A stretch of DNA of 64,000 nucleotides from Oscillospiraceae bacterium (GTDB lineage Bacteria; Bacillota; Clostridia; Oscillospirales; Oscillospiraceae), in assembly GCA_902787755.1 (NCBI GenBank), contig CADAHL010000001.1:62001-126000 (forward strand), written 5' to 3'. The position numbers and the translations under genes were made by a program. Every line of letters starts with the position of its first letter. Position 1 is the first letter of the stretch. The notes under the pieces were generated by a model. It made no database searches. It was not told the DNA's origin and saw only the letters and a list, made by a program, of their open reading frames with translations. Below, one piece after another: positions 7,558 to 15,692 of the stretch.

Positions 7558-9519
7558 ATGGCGAAGCATAGTCCGAAAAGAAAACAGGCGAAGCTCCCCA
7601 CCAGCTGGGATCTGTCTTCGCTGCCGAAGCTGAAGCTGTTTTCAGCCGGGAAAAACGGAAAACTGCATTATACCCGGGAACTCGATCTGCGGGATATGGG
7701 GATCCTGATCGCAGGTGTTTTGCTGTTTGTGATCGCTCTCCTGCTGCCGGTACCCGCATGGGCCAGAACGATGGGCCTGGGGCTTTCCGCCCTCTGCGCG
7801 GCTTTCGCTGTTCTCAGACAGATCCTGTTTGACGCCTTCGACGGCCATCTGCCCCTGGAAGAGTTGGTCATCATCGCGGCTGCGATCCTCGGCTTTGCCA
7901 TTGGGGAACCGGTCGCCGCCACCATCGGGCTTATTCTGTACCGGTTCGTGTACTATGCCCAGGCTTACGCAAAGGCGCGCAGCGATGCGGCCGTGGATCT
8001 GGTTCGGGACAGCCTGCCCGAAAAAGCCCATGTGGAGCGGGACGGGGAGATCCTGCGTATTGTTCCGGAGGCAGTCGAGATCGGCGATATCCTTCTGCTG
8101 GACGTGCAGGAAGCTCTGGCTCTGGACGGCGTGATCATGGAAGGCTTGAGCGAAATGAATACCTCTGCCCTGACCGGAAACGACCTGCCGAAAAGCGTAA
8201 CCGTGGGGGATGAGGTCCTGGCCGGCTACCGGAATCTGAGCGGAAAGCTCCGGGTCCGGGTGACAAGAAGCTTTGAGGACTCCGCAGCTCCGAAGCTGCT
8301 GCGTACCGTGGTGGGCGCCGCCGAGCAGGAGACAAAAACAGCCAGACTCTCCCATCGGATCGCCGGCATCTATCGGATCGCGCTGCCGTGCTTCGGCTTC
8401 CTGATGGTCCTGCTGCTCTCCCTGGGCGGCGTGGAGATCCGGGAAGCGCTTCGCAGAGCGCTGATCGTTCTCTTTCTTGCCGGGCCGAGTTCCCTTGTTA
8501 TCGCATCGGATCTTGGCTATCTCGGCGCCTGCCTGAGCGCACTCCGACAGGGGATCCTGCTCAAGAGTCAGGCCTGTATGGAAAAGCTTGCGAAAACCGA
8601 GGTGATGATCTTCGGGAAAACCGGGACCATTACCGAAGGGCGTTATGTGGTGACGGAGGTATTTCCGGCCACCGGGATCGGCGAAGAACAGCTGCTGCAG
8701 GTCGCAGCAGCGGCGGAGAGCCATTCCCGCCATCCCATCGCGCTGTGCCTTCGCAGGGCCGCCAAGCTCCCGGCGGAGATGATCGAGGGCGTGATGGATG
8801 TGCAGGAGACGCCCGGCCGCGGCATCAGCGCCTTTATCGAAGGACGGATGGTGTACGTGGGCAATGCGGCCCACCTGGAAGAGCATAACGTCTGGTGTGA
8901 TACGCCGCTTCGCAGCGGCGCTGCCATCCATGTGGCTGTGGAGAACCGATACTGGGGCTACATCATGCTTTCGGATTCTCTCCGGGACGGGGCCTTTGAC
9001 GCGCTTGAGAGCCTGAGGGCAATGGGCGTCAAGGACCTGATCATGCTCACCGGAGATGTACAGTCCGTTTCCCGGCAGCTGGCACAGTCCATGAATTTTG
9101 ACAAGATCCGGGCCGAACTGCGTCCGGCCGATAAGCTGTCCTATATCCGTTCGGTGAGAGGCGGTCTGGCCGACAGCGGCTTCCTGGGCTATGTGGGAGA
9201 CGGCATCAACGATGCGCCCATGATGAAGGAGTCGGATTACGGCGTGGCGATCAACGCCCTGGATACCTGGGAAGCGTCGTCGGAAGCAGACGTGGCGATT
9301 CTGGACGATGAGATTCACATGCTGCCTGCGGTGATGCGAATCTCCGAGCAGATGGAGAGAATCGCCCTGGTTGATCTTCTGGTCTGGTGCGGCAGCAAGG
9401 CCCTGCTGCTGATCCTTGGTCTGACCGGAGTGCTTCCGGTTGCAGGCGCGGTGCTGGTGGACGCCGCTGTTTCGGTGTTTATTCTCTATAATGCCCTGCG
9501 GGGATATGATTTGGAGTAA
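7558..9519 (+). CDS. Degenerate P-type ATPase (P1B-like) lacking the phosphorylated aspartate
   Basis: 653 residues with the order of a heavy-metal P-type ATPase: helices, actuator domain (about 140-260), helices, phosphorylation and nucleotide domains, GDGINDAP hinge (near residue 550) and C-terminal helices. Key residues are replaced. DKTGT is GKTGT (353-357, codon GGG), so no acyl-phosphate can form there. The CPx metal motif is GPS (309-311), and TGE of the actuator is TGN (206-208). MLTGD and the hinge remain. There is no N-terminal metal-binding domain. The frame is intact over its whole length and codon use is normal, so it looks like a maintained pseudo-enzyme rather than a decaying gene. 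It may have a regulatory or structural role, which is inference. Operon: VanZ-like before, HAD phosphatase after. Confidence 0.85.
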   Translation: MAKHSPKRKQAKLPTSWDLSSLPKLKLFSAGKNGKLHYTRELDLRDMGILIAGVLLFVIALLLPVPAWARTMGLGLSALCAAFAVLRQILFDAFDGHLPLEELVIIAAAILGFAIGEPVAATIGLILYRFVYYAQAYAKARSDAAVDLVRDSLPEKAHVERDGEILRIVPEAVEIGDILLLDVQEALALDGVIMEGLSEMNTSALTGNDLPKSVTVGDEVLAGYRNLSGKLRVRVTRSFEDSAAPKLLRTVVGAAEQETKTARLSHRIAGIYRIALPCFGFLMVLLLSLGGVEIREALRRALIVLFLAGPSSLVIASDLGYLGACLSALRQGILLKSQACMEKLAKTEVMIFGKTGTITEGRYVVTEVFPATGIGEEQLLQVAAAAESHSRHPIALCLRRAAKLPAEMIEGVMDVQETPGRGISAFIEGRMVYVGNAAHLEEHNVWCDTPLRSGAAIHVAVENRYWGYIMLSDSLRDGAFDALESLRAMGVKDLIMLTGDVQSVSRQLAQSMNFDKIRAELRPADKLSYIRSVRGGLADSGFLGYVGDGINDAPMMKESDYGVAINALDTWEASSEADVAILDDEIHMLPAVMRISEQMERIALVDLLVWCGSKALLLILGLTGVLPVAGAVLVDAAVSVFILYNALRGYDLE

Positions 9520-9523
9520 CGGA

Positions 9524-10087
9524 ATGAATGTCTATGACTTTGATCAGACCATCTTTTATCCGGACAGCTCCTACTGCTTTGTCATGTATTGCCTTCGCCA
9601 TTATCCTCGGGCGGTGCTCAGCGCCTTGCCGGAGACGATCCTAATGGGGATCCTGGTTCTGCTCAAAAAGGCGGACACTAAGGACCTGAAGGAGAAGGTG
9701 TTCTCTTTCCTGCCCCGGCTGGAGAGTGTGGAGGATACTGTGGAAGCCTTCTGGCGGGAATACGAAGGAAATATAGAGACATGGTATCTGGATCAGCGCC
9801 GGGACGATGACCTGATCATTTCCGCCTCGCCCGAGTTTCTGCTGCGTCCCATGGCGGAGCGCCTTGGCGTTCGTCTGATCGCAACGCCGATGGATCCGTA
9901 TACCGGAAAGATCCAGGGACTCAACTGCCATGACGAGGAGAAGGTGCGCCGGTTCCGGGGGCTGTTTCCCGACGAAGCAGTGGAAGAATTTTACTCCGAT
10001 TCTCTTTCCGATGCGCCGATGGCGGCTCTGGCGGAGAGAGCGTTCCTGATAAAGAAAAGGGTTCCGGCGCCCTGGCCGGAAGCATAA
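9524..10087 (+). CDS. HAD-superfamily phosphatase (HAD-IB, phosphoserine-phosphatase-like)
   Basis: 187 residues starting 4 bp after the ATPase-like stop, with GGAG 8 nt upstream. HAD motifs are complete: DFDQT (motif I, residues 4-8, nucleophile and acid Asp), ISASPEF (motif II, Ser), a conserved Lys further on, and DSLSDAPM (motif III, Asp pair). This class hydrolyses small phosphate monoesters through a phospho-Asp intermediate; the substrate is not evident. The cap is a four-helix type as in the HAD-IB group. Its tight coupling to a P-type-ATPase relative that cannot autophosphorylate is notable. A longer in-frame start at 9440 lies inside the upstream gene and is rejected. Confidence 0.82.
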   Translation: MNVYDFDQTIFYPDSSYCFVMYCLRHYPRAVLSALPETILMGILVLLKKADTKDLKEKVFSFLPRLESVEDTVEAFWREYEGNIETWYLDQRRDDDLIISASPEFLLRPMAERLGVRLIATPMDPYTGKIQGLNCHDEEKVRRFRGLFPDEAVEEFYSDSLSDAPMAALAERAFLIKKRVPAPWPEA

Positions 10088-10090
10088 AGA

Positions 10091-10129
10091 AATCCCCCGG
10101 GCCGCTTGTGTGAGACGGTCCGGGGGATT
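10091..10129. terminator. Bidirectional hairpin terminator
   Basis: A 14-bp stem (10091-10104 with 10116-10129, one G-U pair) lies between convergent genes. The T-run is better on the minus strand. Confidence 0.75.
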
Positions 10130-10156
10130 CTGTTCAGATCGGATAGGCGTAAAGCC

Positions 10157-10657
10157 TCAGTTTTTGGAATCTTTCTTCATGGCTTTTCTCGGATCGAAGA
10201 CAGGAACAAAATTCCCTTCGATCCCCATCGCCTTTAAGCGGGACTTGACCAGTCCCGTTTTTTTGTTGTACATGGCGTTGCGCAGCTCATCGTCGGGAAC
10301 AAACCGGCAATAGGCATTGCAGAAGCTGTCGAACATGTCCCGGTTATCCACGGTGGTACGTCCGACGAGGAACGCGATCGCGCTGACCGCGCCTACCAGA
10401 AAGCTGACAATGAGATAGACGGGGCAGAAACGGATCACCACAGCCAGAACGGCCAGAGAGAATACCAGGCAGATAGCAACGGAAATGCCGGTATAGCGTT
10501 TTGCGCCGACGGCGATCAGATCCTCGCGAAGGGAGTTCATACTGCGAATGAGGGGATAGGCCACACGGAAGTTAAACAGAAGCTGACGGATAAAAAGATA
10601 TGACCAGAGCCAGCCGCCGAAGAAAATAGCCGCAGCAAGCATGATTTTCGTTTCCAT
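10157..10657 (-). CDS. Membrane protein of unknown function
   Basis: 166 residues with three hydrophobic segments: one near the N-terminus (LAAAIFFGGWLWSYLFI) and a pair at about 58-98 (ISVAICLVFSLAVLAVVI and IVSFLVGAVSAIAFLVG). A soluble, basic C-terminal region of about 65 residues follows (KSRLKAMGIEG...RKAMKKDSKN). The start at 10657 has GGAGG 7 nt upstream; the longer frame to 10717 reads through the promoter and is rejected. No family recognised. It is divergent from spoIIIAA. Confidence 0.7.
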   Translation of the reverse strand: METKIMLAAAIFFGGWLWSYLFIRQLLFNFRVAYPLIRSMNSLREDLIAVGAKRYTGISVAICLVFSLAVLAVVIRFCPVYLIVSFLVGAVSAIAFLVGRTTVDNRDMFDSFCNAYCRFVPDDELRNAMYNKKTGLVKSRLKAMGIEGNFVPVFDPRKAMKKDSKN

Positions 10658-10688
10658 AATAAAACCTCCAGGTTCTTTGTACTGAGCT

Positions 10689-10717
10689 ATCTTAACACAG
10701 CAGGGAGGAAGATTCAA
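10689..10717 (-). promoter_or_regulatory. Sigma-A-type promoter of the 10157-10657 gene
   Basis: Minus strand: TTGAAT (10712-10717), 17-bp spacer, TAAGAT (10689-10694). Confidence 0.6.
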
Positions 10718-10765
10718 GAATAAATCCGGACAGGCCGAATAGATTGTTGCTGAGGAGTTGAGGCT

Positions 10766-11620
10766 ATGAACGGAACCAAGGCGGCTTTGGAGCTCCTTCC
10801 AACCGGACTGCGGGAAAAAGCGGGGCGGGAAGCCGGACCGGAGGTGGAGGAGCTTCGCTTACGGTTGGGACAGCCTGTCAGCTACGTCACAGGCGTGTCT
10901 GAAAGGCGCAGCTGCGGCCCGCCGGTCCGGCGGGAGGATCTGTATCTCCTGCTGGAAAAAGCCACGGGAGCGGCCCTCCACGCGGCGGCCGGCGCTTTGG
11001 AAGAGGGGTATTATTGTAAGAATGGGGTCCGGATCGGCGTATGCGGTCAGGCCTCGGGAGCAAATCAGAACCGGGAGCCGTTCCGAAATATAACGTCCCT
11101 GTCCCTGCGAATCCCCAGAGAGTGCCGCGGCATCCTGGACGGCGTGAAGGGAAAGCTGTTATCCGGTCGGCTTGAGAGCACCCTGATCCTGGCTCCGCCG
11201 GGCGGAGGCAAAACCACAGCTCTGCGGGAATTGATACGGCTGATTTCTCAGTCGGGAATCCGCGTCGGGGTAGCGGACGAACGGATGGAGCTGTTCGGAG
11301 GCGGCGTATTTGATCTCGGCCCGTGCACAGATGTGCTTTCCTGCCAGCCAAAGGCGCGGGCTGCCATGCAGCTGATGCGCGCCATGAATCCGCAGGTGAT
11401 CGCCATGGATGAGATCGGCGGAGAGGAGGATGCGGGCGCTGTCCGTCAGCTTTTCGGCTGCGGCATTACGCTGCTGGCGAGCATACATGCACGGGATCGG
11501 GGAGATTTGGAGAGGCGTCCGGCCTGCAGCCGCTTGCTGAAGGAAGGCTGTTTTCAAAGGCTCCTGATCGTCAGCGGAAGCGGCGGCAATCGGAGATACT
11601 GGGTAGAGGACCTGGGATGA
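10766..11620 (+). CDS. spoIIIAA: Stage III sporulation protein AA, secretion-type ATPase
   Basis: First gene of the eight-gene spoIIIA operon, whose products form the mother-cell side of the channel linking mother cell and forespore during engulfment. 284 residues; P-loop APPGGGKTT (about 148-156) and Walker B VIAMDEIGGEED (about 211-222) mark it as a hexameric secretion-type ATPase. GAGGAG precedes the ATG. An expected sigma-E promoter is only weakly suggested by GAATAAA (10718-10724) and AATAGATT 13 bp later. It overlaps spoIIIAB by 4 bp. Confidence 0.95.
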   Translation: MNGTKAALELLPTGLREKAGREAGPEVEELRLRLGQPVSYVTGVSERRSCGPPVRREDLYLLLEKATGAALHAAAGALEEGYYCKNGVRIGVCGQASGANQNREPFRNITSLSLRIPRECRGILDGVKGKLLSGRLESTLILAPPGGGKTTALRELIRLISQSGIRVGVADERMELFGGGVFDLGPCTDVLSCQPKARAAMQLMRAMNPQVIAMDEIGGEEDAGAVRQLFGCGITLLASIHARDRGDLERRPACSRLLKEGCFQRLLIVSGSGGNRRYWVEDLG

Positions 11621-12129
11621 GTAAGCTGCTGGGAGCGTTGCTGGTCCTGGCAGGGGGCCTGATCTGGGCGCTTCTTTCCGTGGAAACAGGACGCAAACGG
11701 ATGGAATGTCTGACACAGCTTGCTTCCGACCTGGAGCGTCTGTCCTGCGAACTGGATACGGGAGACCGGCCCCTTCCCGAACTGATCCATATGCTGTCCG
11801 AAAACGGAGGGGTACAATCGAGGGACTTTTTTGTGAGGCTGGAAAACAGCCTGTGGCGCATGGGAGACGTCGAATTTCGCAGCTTATGGCGCGAAGCCGC
11901 CGAACGATGCTCCGTCCCGCTGAACAGGACAGAACGATACGCGCTGGGGAATCTGGGGGCGTTCCTCGGCCGCTATTCCAGACAGAGACAGACCGAGGCG
12001 ATTGCGGAATGCGGAAAGCTCCTGAAAAAGAGCGCGCAGGAAATGCGGGACCAATGGCCGAACCGGACCAGGCTTTCCTTCGGCCTGGGAGCGGGAGGCG
12101 CTTTGATGATCGTTCTTGCCTTGCTGTGA
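11617..12129 (+). CDS. spoIIIAB: Stage III sporulation protein AB
   Basis: 170 residues: an N-terminal helix (LLGALLVLAGGLIWALL), a helical soluble region with ERLSCEL and the family segment KSAQEMRDQ, and a C-terminal helix (ALMIVLALL). This resembles the GspF-type platform components of type II secretion, consistent with a role in the SpoIIIA-SpoIIQ channel. ATGA overlap with spoIIIAA indicates translational coupling. Confidence 0.92.
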   Translation: MSKLLGALLVLAGGLIWALLSVETGRKRMECLTQLASDLERLSCELDTGDRPLPELIHMLSENGGVQSRDFFVRLENSLWRMGDVEFRSLWREAAERCSVPLNRTERYALGNLGAFLGRYSRQRQTEAIAECGKLLKKSAQEMRDQWPNRTRLSFGLGAGGALMIVLALL

Positions 12130-12144
12130 TCTACGGGAGAATAC

Positions 12145-12339
12145 ATGGACGTTGAACTGATTTTTAAGGTGGCCGCCATCGGCATACTGGTGGCGGTCTT
12201 GAATATTCTCCTGCAGCGCTCCGGGAGGGACGAGCAGGCCCTGATGACAACGATAACGGCCCTTGTCGTTGTATTGATGATCGTGGTTCAGAAAATCAGC
12301 GAGCTGTTTTCGCTGATCAAAAGTCTGTTCGGATTGTAG
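12145..12339 (+). CDS. spoIIIAC: Stage III sporulation protein AC
   Basis: 64 residues, two transmembrane helices (IFKVAAIGILVAVLNILLQ and the one after DEQALMTTITALVVVLMIV). The family signature region RSGRDEQAL is intact. Small integral membrane subunit of the SpoIIIA complex. It sits between spoIIIAB and spoIIIAD with gaps of 15 and 1 bp. Confidence 0.93.
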   Translation: MDVELIFKVAAIGILVAVLNILLQRSGRDEQALMTTITALVVVLMIVVQKISELFSLIKSLFGL

Positions 12340-12340
12340 G

Positions 12341-12727
12341 ATGCAGATGATACTGAAAATCGCAGCGGGAGCGGCGCTGGCTTCCGTGCTTGGCCTGCTG
12401 TATCGCAGGAGCAATCCGGAGATGACACTGCTTCTGGGAGCGGTGACGCTTTGCTGCGTACTCATTGCCGCAGGCAAGAGTCTCAGCGGATTTCGGGATC
12501 TTCTGGAGCAGGTGAACCGGCTGAGCCCGAAGCTCGGAGAGTTTACAGGCCCGCTTCTGCGGTGTACCGGGATCGCGATCCTGACGAAGCTGAGCGCCGA
12601 TCTTTGCCGGGACAGCGCTCAAACTGCTCTTGCCGGCGCTGTGGAACTGGCGGGAAGTATTTGTGCGCTGGCCGTGTCTCTGCCCATTGTGATGAGTGTG
12701 CTGAAGCTCCTGGGGGATCTGATATGA
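12341..12727 (+). CDS. spoIIIAD: Stage III sporulation protein AD
   Basis: 128 residues with four hydrophobic helices and the family segment LCRDSAQTALAGAVELAGS. Integral membrane component of the SpoIIIA complex, related to SpoIIIAC. The start is 1 bp after the spoIIIAC stop, and the stop overlaps the spoIIIAE ATG (ATGA). Confidence 0.93.
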   Translation: MQMILKIAAGAALASVLGLLYRRSNPEMTLLLGAVTLCCVLIAAGKSLSGFRDLLEQVNRLSPKLGEFTGPLLRCTGIAILTKLSADLCRDSAQTALAGAVELAGSICALAVSLPIVMSVLKLLGDLI

Positions 12728-13815
12728 AAGCGTTTCTTGCTCTTGGTATCCTGCTGGTGCTTGCGCCGGCAACTGCATCCAGCGGAGCCCCGCAGGAGGC
12801 GGCGGTACCGGAGGTCGCCGGGGTCGAGGCGTCTCTTGGCGAGGATGAGAGATGGATCGGCGGAGATCTGAGCCTGGACGGCAGCTATGACAGCCAGGGC
12901 GCGATCCGGAGATTGATCGAAAAACTGCTGAGCGCTGTAAAGCAGCGCCTGCATGAGGAAGCGGCGACGCTAACGGGCCTGATGGCGTTGGCGCTGATCA
13001 TGGCGGTGGGAGAGGGCTTCTGTGACGGGAAAACGGGCCGACGCATGCTGGCGATTGCGGGGACGGGAGCTGTGGCGGTGCTGATCCTCGGGGATATGAA
13101 GGGCGTCTTCCGGCAAAGCCTGGAGGCGATCCGGCAGCTCTCGGATTATTCTCTCGCGGCGATCCCTGCAATTTACACAGCCGCGGCGGCTTCGGGAGCT
13201 GTTGTCTCGGCACCGGTCAAGTATGCGGCGGCGAGCTTCTGTATGAATACTCTTATCGACCTGTCCCAAACTCTGATCGTACCCCTGATCCAAGCCTTCG
13301 CGGCGCTGTCGCTCTGCCTTGCGCTGACCGATGCACCGATCCTGGGCGCGGTTTGCCGTGTGATCCGCTGGACTGCCAATACGCTGATGAGCCTGGCTAC
13401 GATGGCGTTTACGGCCTATCTGAGCCTTTCGGGCCTGATCGCCGGAAGCACGGACGCGGCAGCCGTCAAAACGGCAAAAACGGTTCTTTCCACCGCACTA
13501 CCGGTGGTAGGCGGGATCCTGTCCGATTCCGCGGGAGTCGTTCTGTCGGCTGCCGCGATCATCCGAAATTCCGCGGGCGCTTTTGCGCTCATTGCCGTCT
13601 GCGCCCTTTGCCTGGGACCGTTTGCGATCCTTCTGGTCAAGATGCTGCTCTTCCGGGCGGCCTCCGCCGCAACGGAGCAGATCCTTGAAGGTCGGATCTC
13701 CCGGTTCCTGGGAAACATGGGCGGCGCGATGGCAATGCTGCTTGGCGTCCTCGGAAGCTGCGGACTGATGCTGCTCATCTCGATCGCGGCGGGGATTCGA
13801 ACGGTGGCGGGCTGA
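12724..13815 (+). CDS. spoIIIAE: Stage III sporulation protein AE
   Basis: 363 residues. N-terminal signal sequence (MKAFLALGILLVLAPATASS) followed by a short extracytoplasmic region and about seven helices, with the typical LKLLSAVKQR-like amphipathic segment before them. It resembles a polytopic permease-like subunit of the SpoIIIA channel. The start at 12724 overlaps the spoIIIAD stop; a longer in-frame extension back to 12451 lies entirely inside spoIIIAD and is rejected. Confidence 0.93.
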   Translation: MKAFLALGILLVLAPATASSGAPQEAAVPEVAGVEASLGEDERWIGGDLSLDGSYDSQGAIRRLIEKLLSAVKQRLHEEAATLTGLMALALIMAVGEGFCDGKTGRRMLAIAGTGAVAVLILGDMKGVFRQSLEAIRQLSDYSLAAIPAIYTAAAASGAVVSAPVKYAAASFCMNTLIDLSQTLIVPLIQAFAALSLCLALTDAPILGAVCRVIRWTANTLMSLATMAFTAYLSLSGLIAGSTDAAAVKTAKTVLSTALPVVGGILSDSAGVVLSAAAIIRNSAGAFALIAVCALCLGPFAILLVKMLLFRAASAATEQILEGRISRFLGNMGGAMAMLLGVLGSCGLMLLISIAAGIRTVAG

Positions 13816-13817
13816 GC

Positions 13818-14294
13818 GTGGAAACGGTTCGTGAACTGTGCGTCATTGCGGTTTTCTGCGCCGTGCTCCTGGAGCTGATCCCGGAAGGCGGCGTGAGGAA
13901 AATCATGTCCGTTCTGTGTTCGGCGGTTCTGATCCTCGTGTCTCTGGGGGGCGTAAAACAATTGGATTATGACGTCTATGCAAGGGAGATGAGTCGATTG
14001 AGGGAAGAGCAGGCCGCCATTGAACTGGACGGCGAGGCCATGAGAGAACGGATGAACAGACTTGTCATAGCCCAGGAGCTGGAGACATATATTTTGGACA
14101 AAGCCAGGGAACTTGAGGTCCCCGTAACCCATGCGCAGTTCAGCCTTCGTTGGAGCTCCGAGGGGTTTTGGGTACCGGAATCCGTTGAGCTGACAGTAAG
14201 CGGTCGTACGGAATCAGAAGAGGATCTGAGACGGATCCTGGAGGCCGAATTGGGGATCCCATCGGGAGGGCAGATATGGAAATACGATGAGTAG
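13818..14294 (+). CDS. spoIIIAF: Stage III sporulation protein AF
   Basis: 158 residues beginning with GTG, 2 bp after spoIIIAE. Two N-terminal helices (LCVIAVFCAVLLELIPEGG and IMSVLCSAVLILVSL) are followed by a soluble ring-building-motif-like domain, which is the SpoIIIAF plan. It overlaps spoIIIAG by 8 bp. Confidence 0.9.
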   Translation: METVRELCVIAVFCAVLLELIPEGGVRKIMSVLCSAVLILVSLGGVKQLDYDVYAREMSRLREEQAAIELDGEAMRERMNRLVIAQELETYILDKARELEVPVTHAQFSLRWSSEGFWVPESVELTVSGRTESEEDLRRILEAELGIPSGGQIWKYDE

Positions 14295-14631
14295 CTGGAA
14301 AAATGCCCTGGGACGACTGGAGAATCTGAAGTATCCGTTTCTGATTCTGCTGCTCGGGGCGATTCTGATGATGAAACCGGGATCCGCAGCGGCCGGAAGA
14401 ACGGAACCGGAGGATCCCGACCTGCAGACAGTCCTGTCCTGTACACAGGGAGTAGGGGAGGCCCGGGTGATCCTGTCCGAGCACGGCGTTGTTGTGGTAT
14501 GCAGCGGCGCGGATGACCCACAGGTCAGCCTGGAGATCCTTCAGGCAGTTGGGGCGTACACAGGCTTTGGCTCCGACCGGATCAAAATACTGAAAATGGC
14601 GGATATTGTTGAAGGAGGAAAAGGGAAATGA
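14287..14631 (+). CDS. spoIIIAG: Stage III sporulation protein AG, short form
   Basis: 114 residues: one helix (KYPFLILLLGAILMMKPG) and a compact soluble domain ending ILKM. SpoIIIAG forms the large ring of the channel. The Bacillus protein is about twice as long, so this version keeps the membrane anchor and the ring-building fold (ARVILSEHGVVVVCSGADD) but lacks the extra linker and insertion. Identity rests largely on position between AF and AH and on the VxVVCxGADxPxV pattern. ATGA overlap with spoIIIAH. Confidence 0.87.
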   Translation: MSSWKNALGRLENLKYPFLILLLGAILMMKPGSAAAGRTEPEDPDLQTVLSCTQGVGEARVILSEHGVVVVCSGADDPQVSLEILQAVGAYTGFGSDRIKILKMADIVEGGKGK

Positions 14632-15167
14632 AGAACAGGAAACGAAACATCACCATGATTGCCGTGCTGCTGTTTGTCTGCGCGGCCGTTGCGCTCAACT
14701 GGTCCTACAACAAGCGCTGGGGTACGCCGGATGCGGATATGGTGCTGATGGAGGATGAGATGATGAGCAGGGCAAACGCCGGGCTTGACGAGGGAGTCCC
14801 GGCCAGCGCGGGCACGTATTTTGCCGAGGCGAGGCTGACCCGGCAGGTATCAAGGGATGAGGCACTGTCCCTGCTGCAGACGGCGGCCACCGCAGAAACG
14901 GCATCGCAGGAGACCATAGACAGCGCCATGAACGCGATCTCGGCCATGGCCACCTGTTCCATGAAGGAGGCGCAGATCGAAAATCTTCTGCTTGCCAAGG
15001 ATTTCAGCGACTGCGTGGTATACATCGGAAACGACAGCGTAACCGTTGCTGTTCCGGCGCCGGTCGAGGGACTGAGCGAGGAAGCGGTGGCGCGCATCAC
15101 CGATATCATTATCAGCGAAACCGGATATCAGGCCTCTCAGCTAAACATCATCGAAGTACGCAATTGA
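14628..15167 (+). CDS. spoIIIAH: Stage III sporulation protein AH
   Basis: 179 residues: N-terminal membrane anchor (ITMIAVLLFVCAAVALNWSY) and an extracytoplasmic helical/ring-building domain with YFAEARLTRQVSRDEALSLL, CSMKEAQIENLLLAKDFSDCVVYI and a C-terminal VARITDIIISETGYQASQLNIIEV. SpoIIIAH binds SpoIIQ from the forespore membrane. Last gene of the operon; a strong terminator follows. Confidence 0.94.
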   Translation: MKNRKRNITMIAVLLFVCAAVALNWSYNKRWGTPDADMVLMEDEMMSRANAGLDEGVPASAGTYFAEARLTRQVSRDEALSLLQTAATAETASQETIDSAMNAISAMATCSMKEAQIENLLLAKDFSDCVVYIGNDSVTVAVPAPVEGLSEEAVARITDIIISETGYQASQLNIIEVRN

Positions 15168-15178
15168 ATCTTTAATGG

Positions 15179-15220
15179 TCCGGCGCGGCGACGATAGGAA
15201 AGTCGCCGCGCCGGAATTTT
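15179..15220 (+). terminator. Terminator of the spoIIIA operon
   Basis: Perfect 14-bp GC-rich stem (15179-15192 with 15202-15215) followed by ATTTT and a second T-run. Confidence 0.88.
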
Positions 15221-15308
15221 CGCTTTTTACGGAATTCATAGATTTGTGCTTTCTTTTTCCGGGATTCCGTGGTAGAATAGTCTGAATCTTTATGTGGAGG
15301 GATTCCTT

Positions 15309-15671
15309 ATGGGGGATAATTATATCACTTGCCGGGAAGAAAACGGCAATATTAACATTTCCGAAGATGTGATCTCCAGCATGGTCCGCAATGCCATAGC
15401 GGAGGTCGAGGGCGTGGCGGGGCTTTCCAATACCGCCGGCGCGGAGATCGCCGAACTGATCGGGATCAAGAGCCTGAACCGCGGCGTCAAGGTCCAGTTT
15501 TCGGAGGATCAGATCATCGTGGATGTGATCATCACCGTGTCCTACGGCAGCAATGTGGTGTCCGTGGCGCGGCAGGTCCAGGAAAAGGTCATCAATGCCG
15601 TACAGGTGGCCACCGGTCTGGAAAAGGCCCAGGTCAACGTCCACGTTTCCGGTATCGCTTTTGAAAAATAA
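15309..15671 (+). CDS. Asp23/Gls24 family envelope stress response protein
   Basis: 120 residues with the Asp23 pattern: ISEDVISSMVRNAIAEVEGVAGL, GVKVQF, IIVDVIITVSYGSNV and QVNVHVSGIAF. The family is cytoplasmic and membrane-associated through partners; in this position (before nusB) it corresponds to B. subtilis YqhY, which is linked to lipid and envelope homeostasis. The ATG at 15309 is chosen because GGAGGG lies 7 nt upstream; an earlier in-frame GTG would lie within that ribosome binding site. Confidence 0.9.
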   Translation: MGDNYITCREENGNINISEDVISSMVRNAIAEVEGVAGLSNTAGAEIAELIGIKSLNRGVKVQFSEDQIIVDVIITVSYGSNVVSVARQVQEKVINAVQVATGLEKAQVNVHVSGIAFEK

Positions 15672-15692
15672 GACAGCAGCGGGAGAAAAAGC

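Noticed and set aside
7642..9318. 558-codon open frame on the minus strand
   Set aside because: Antisense to the ATPase-like gene; it is a by-product of GC-rich codon structure, with no ribosome binding site or recognisable domain.
12451..12723. Extended N-terminus for spoIIIAE
   Set aside because: It lies wholly inside spoIIIAD; the ATG at 12724 gives a proper signal sequence.
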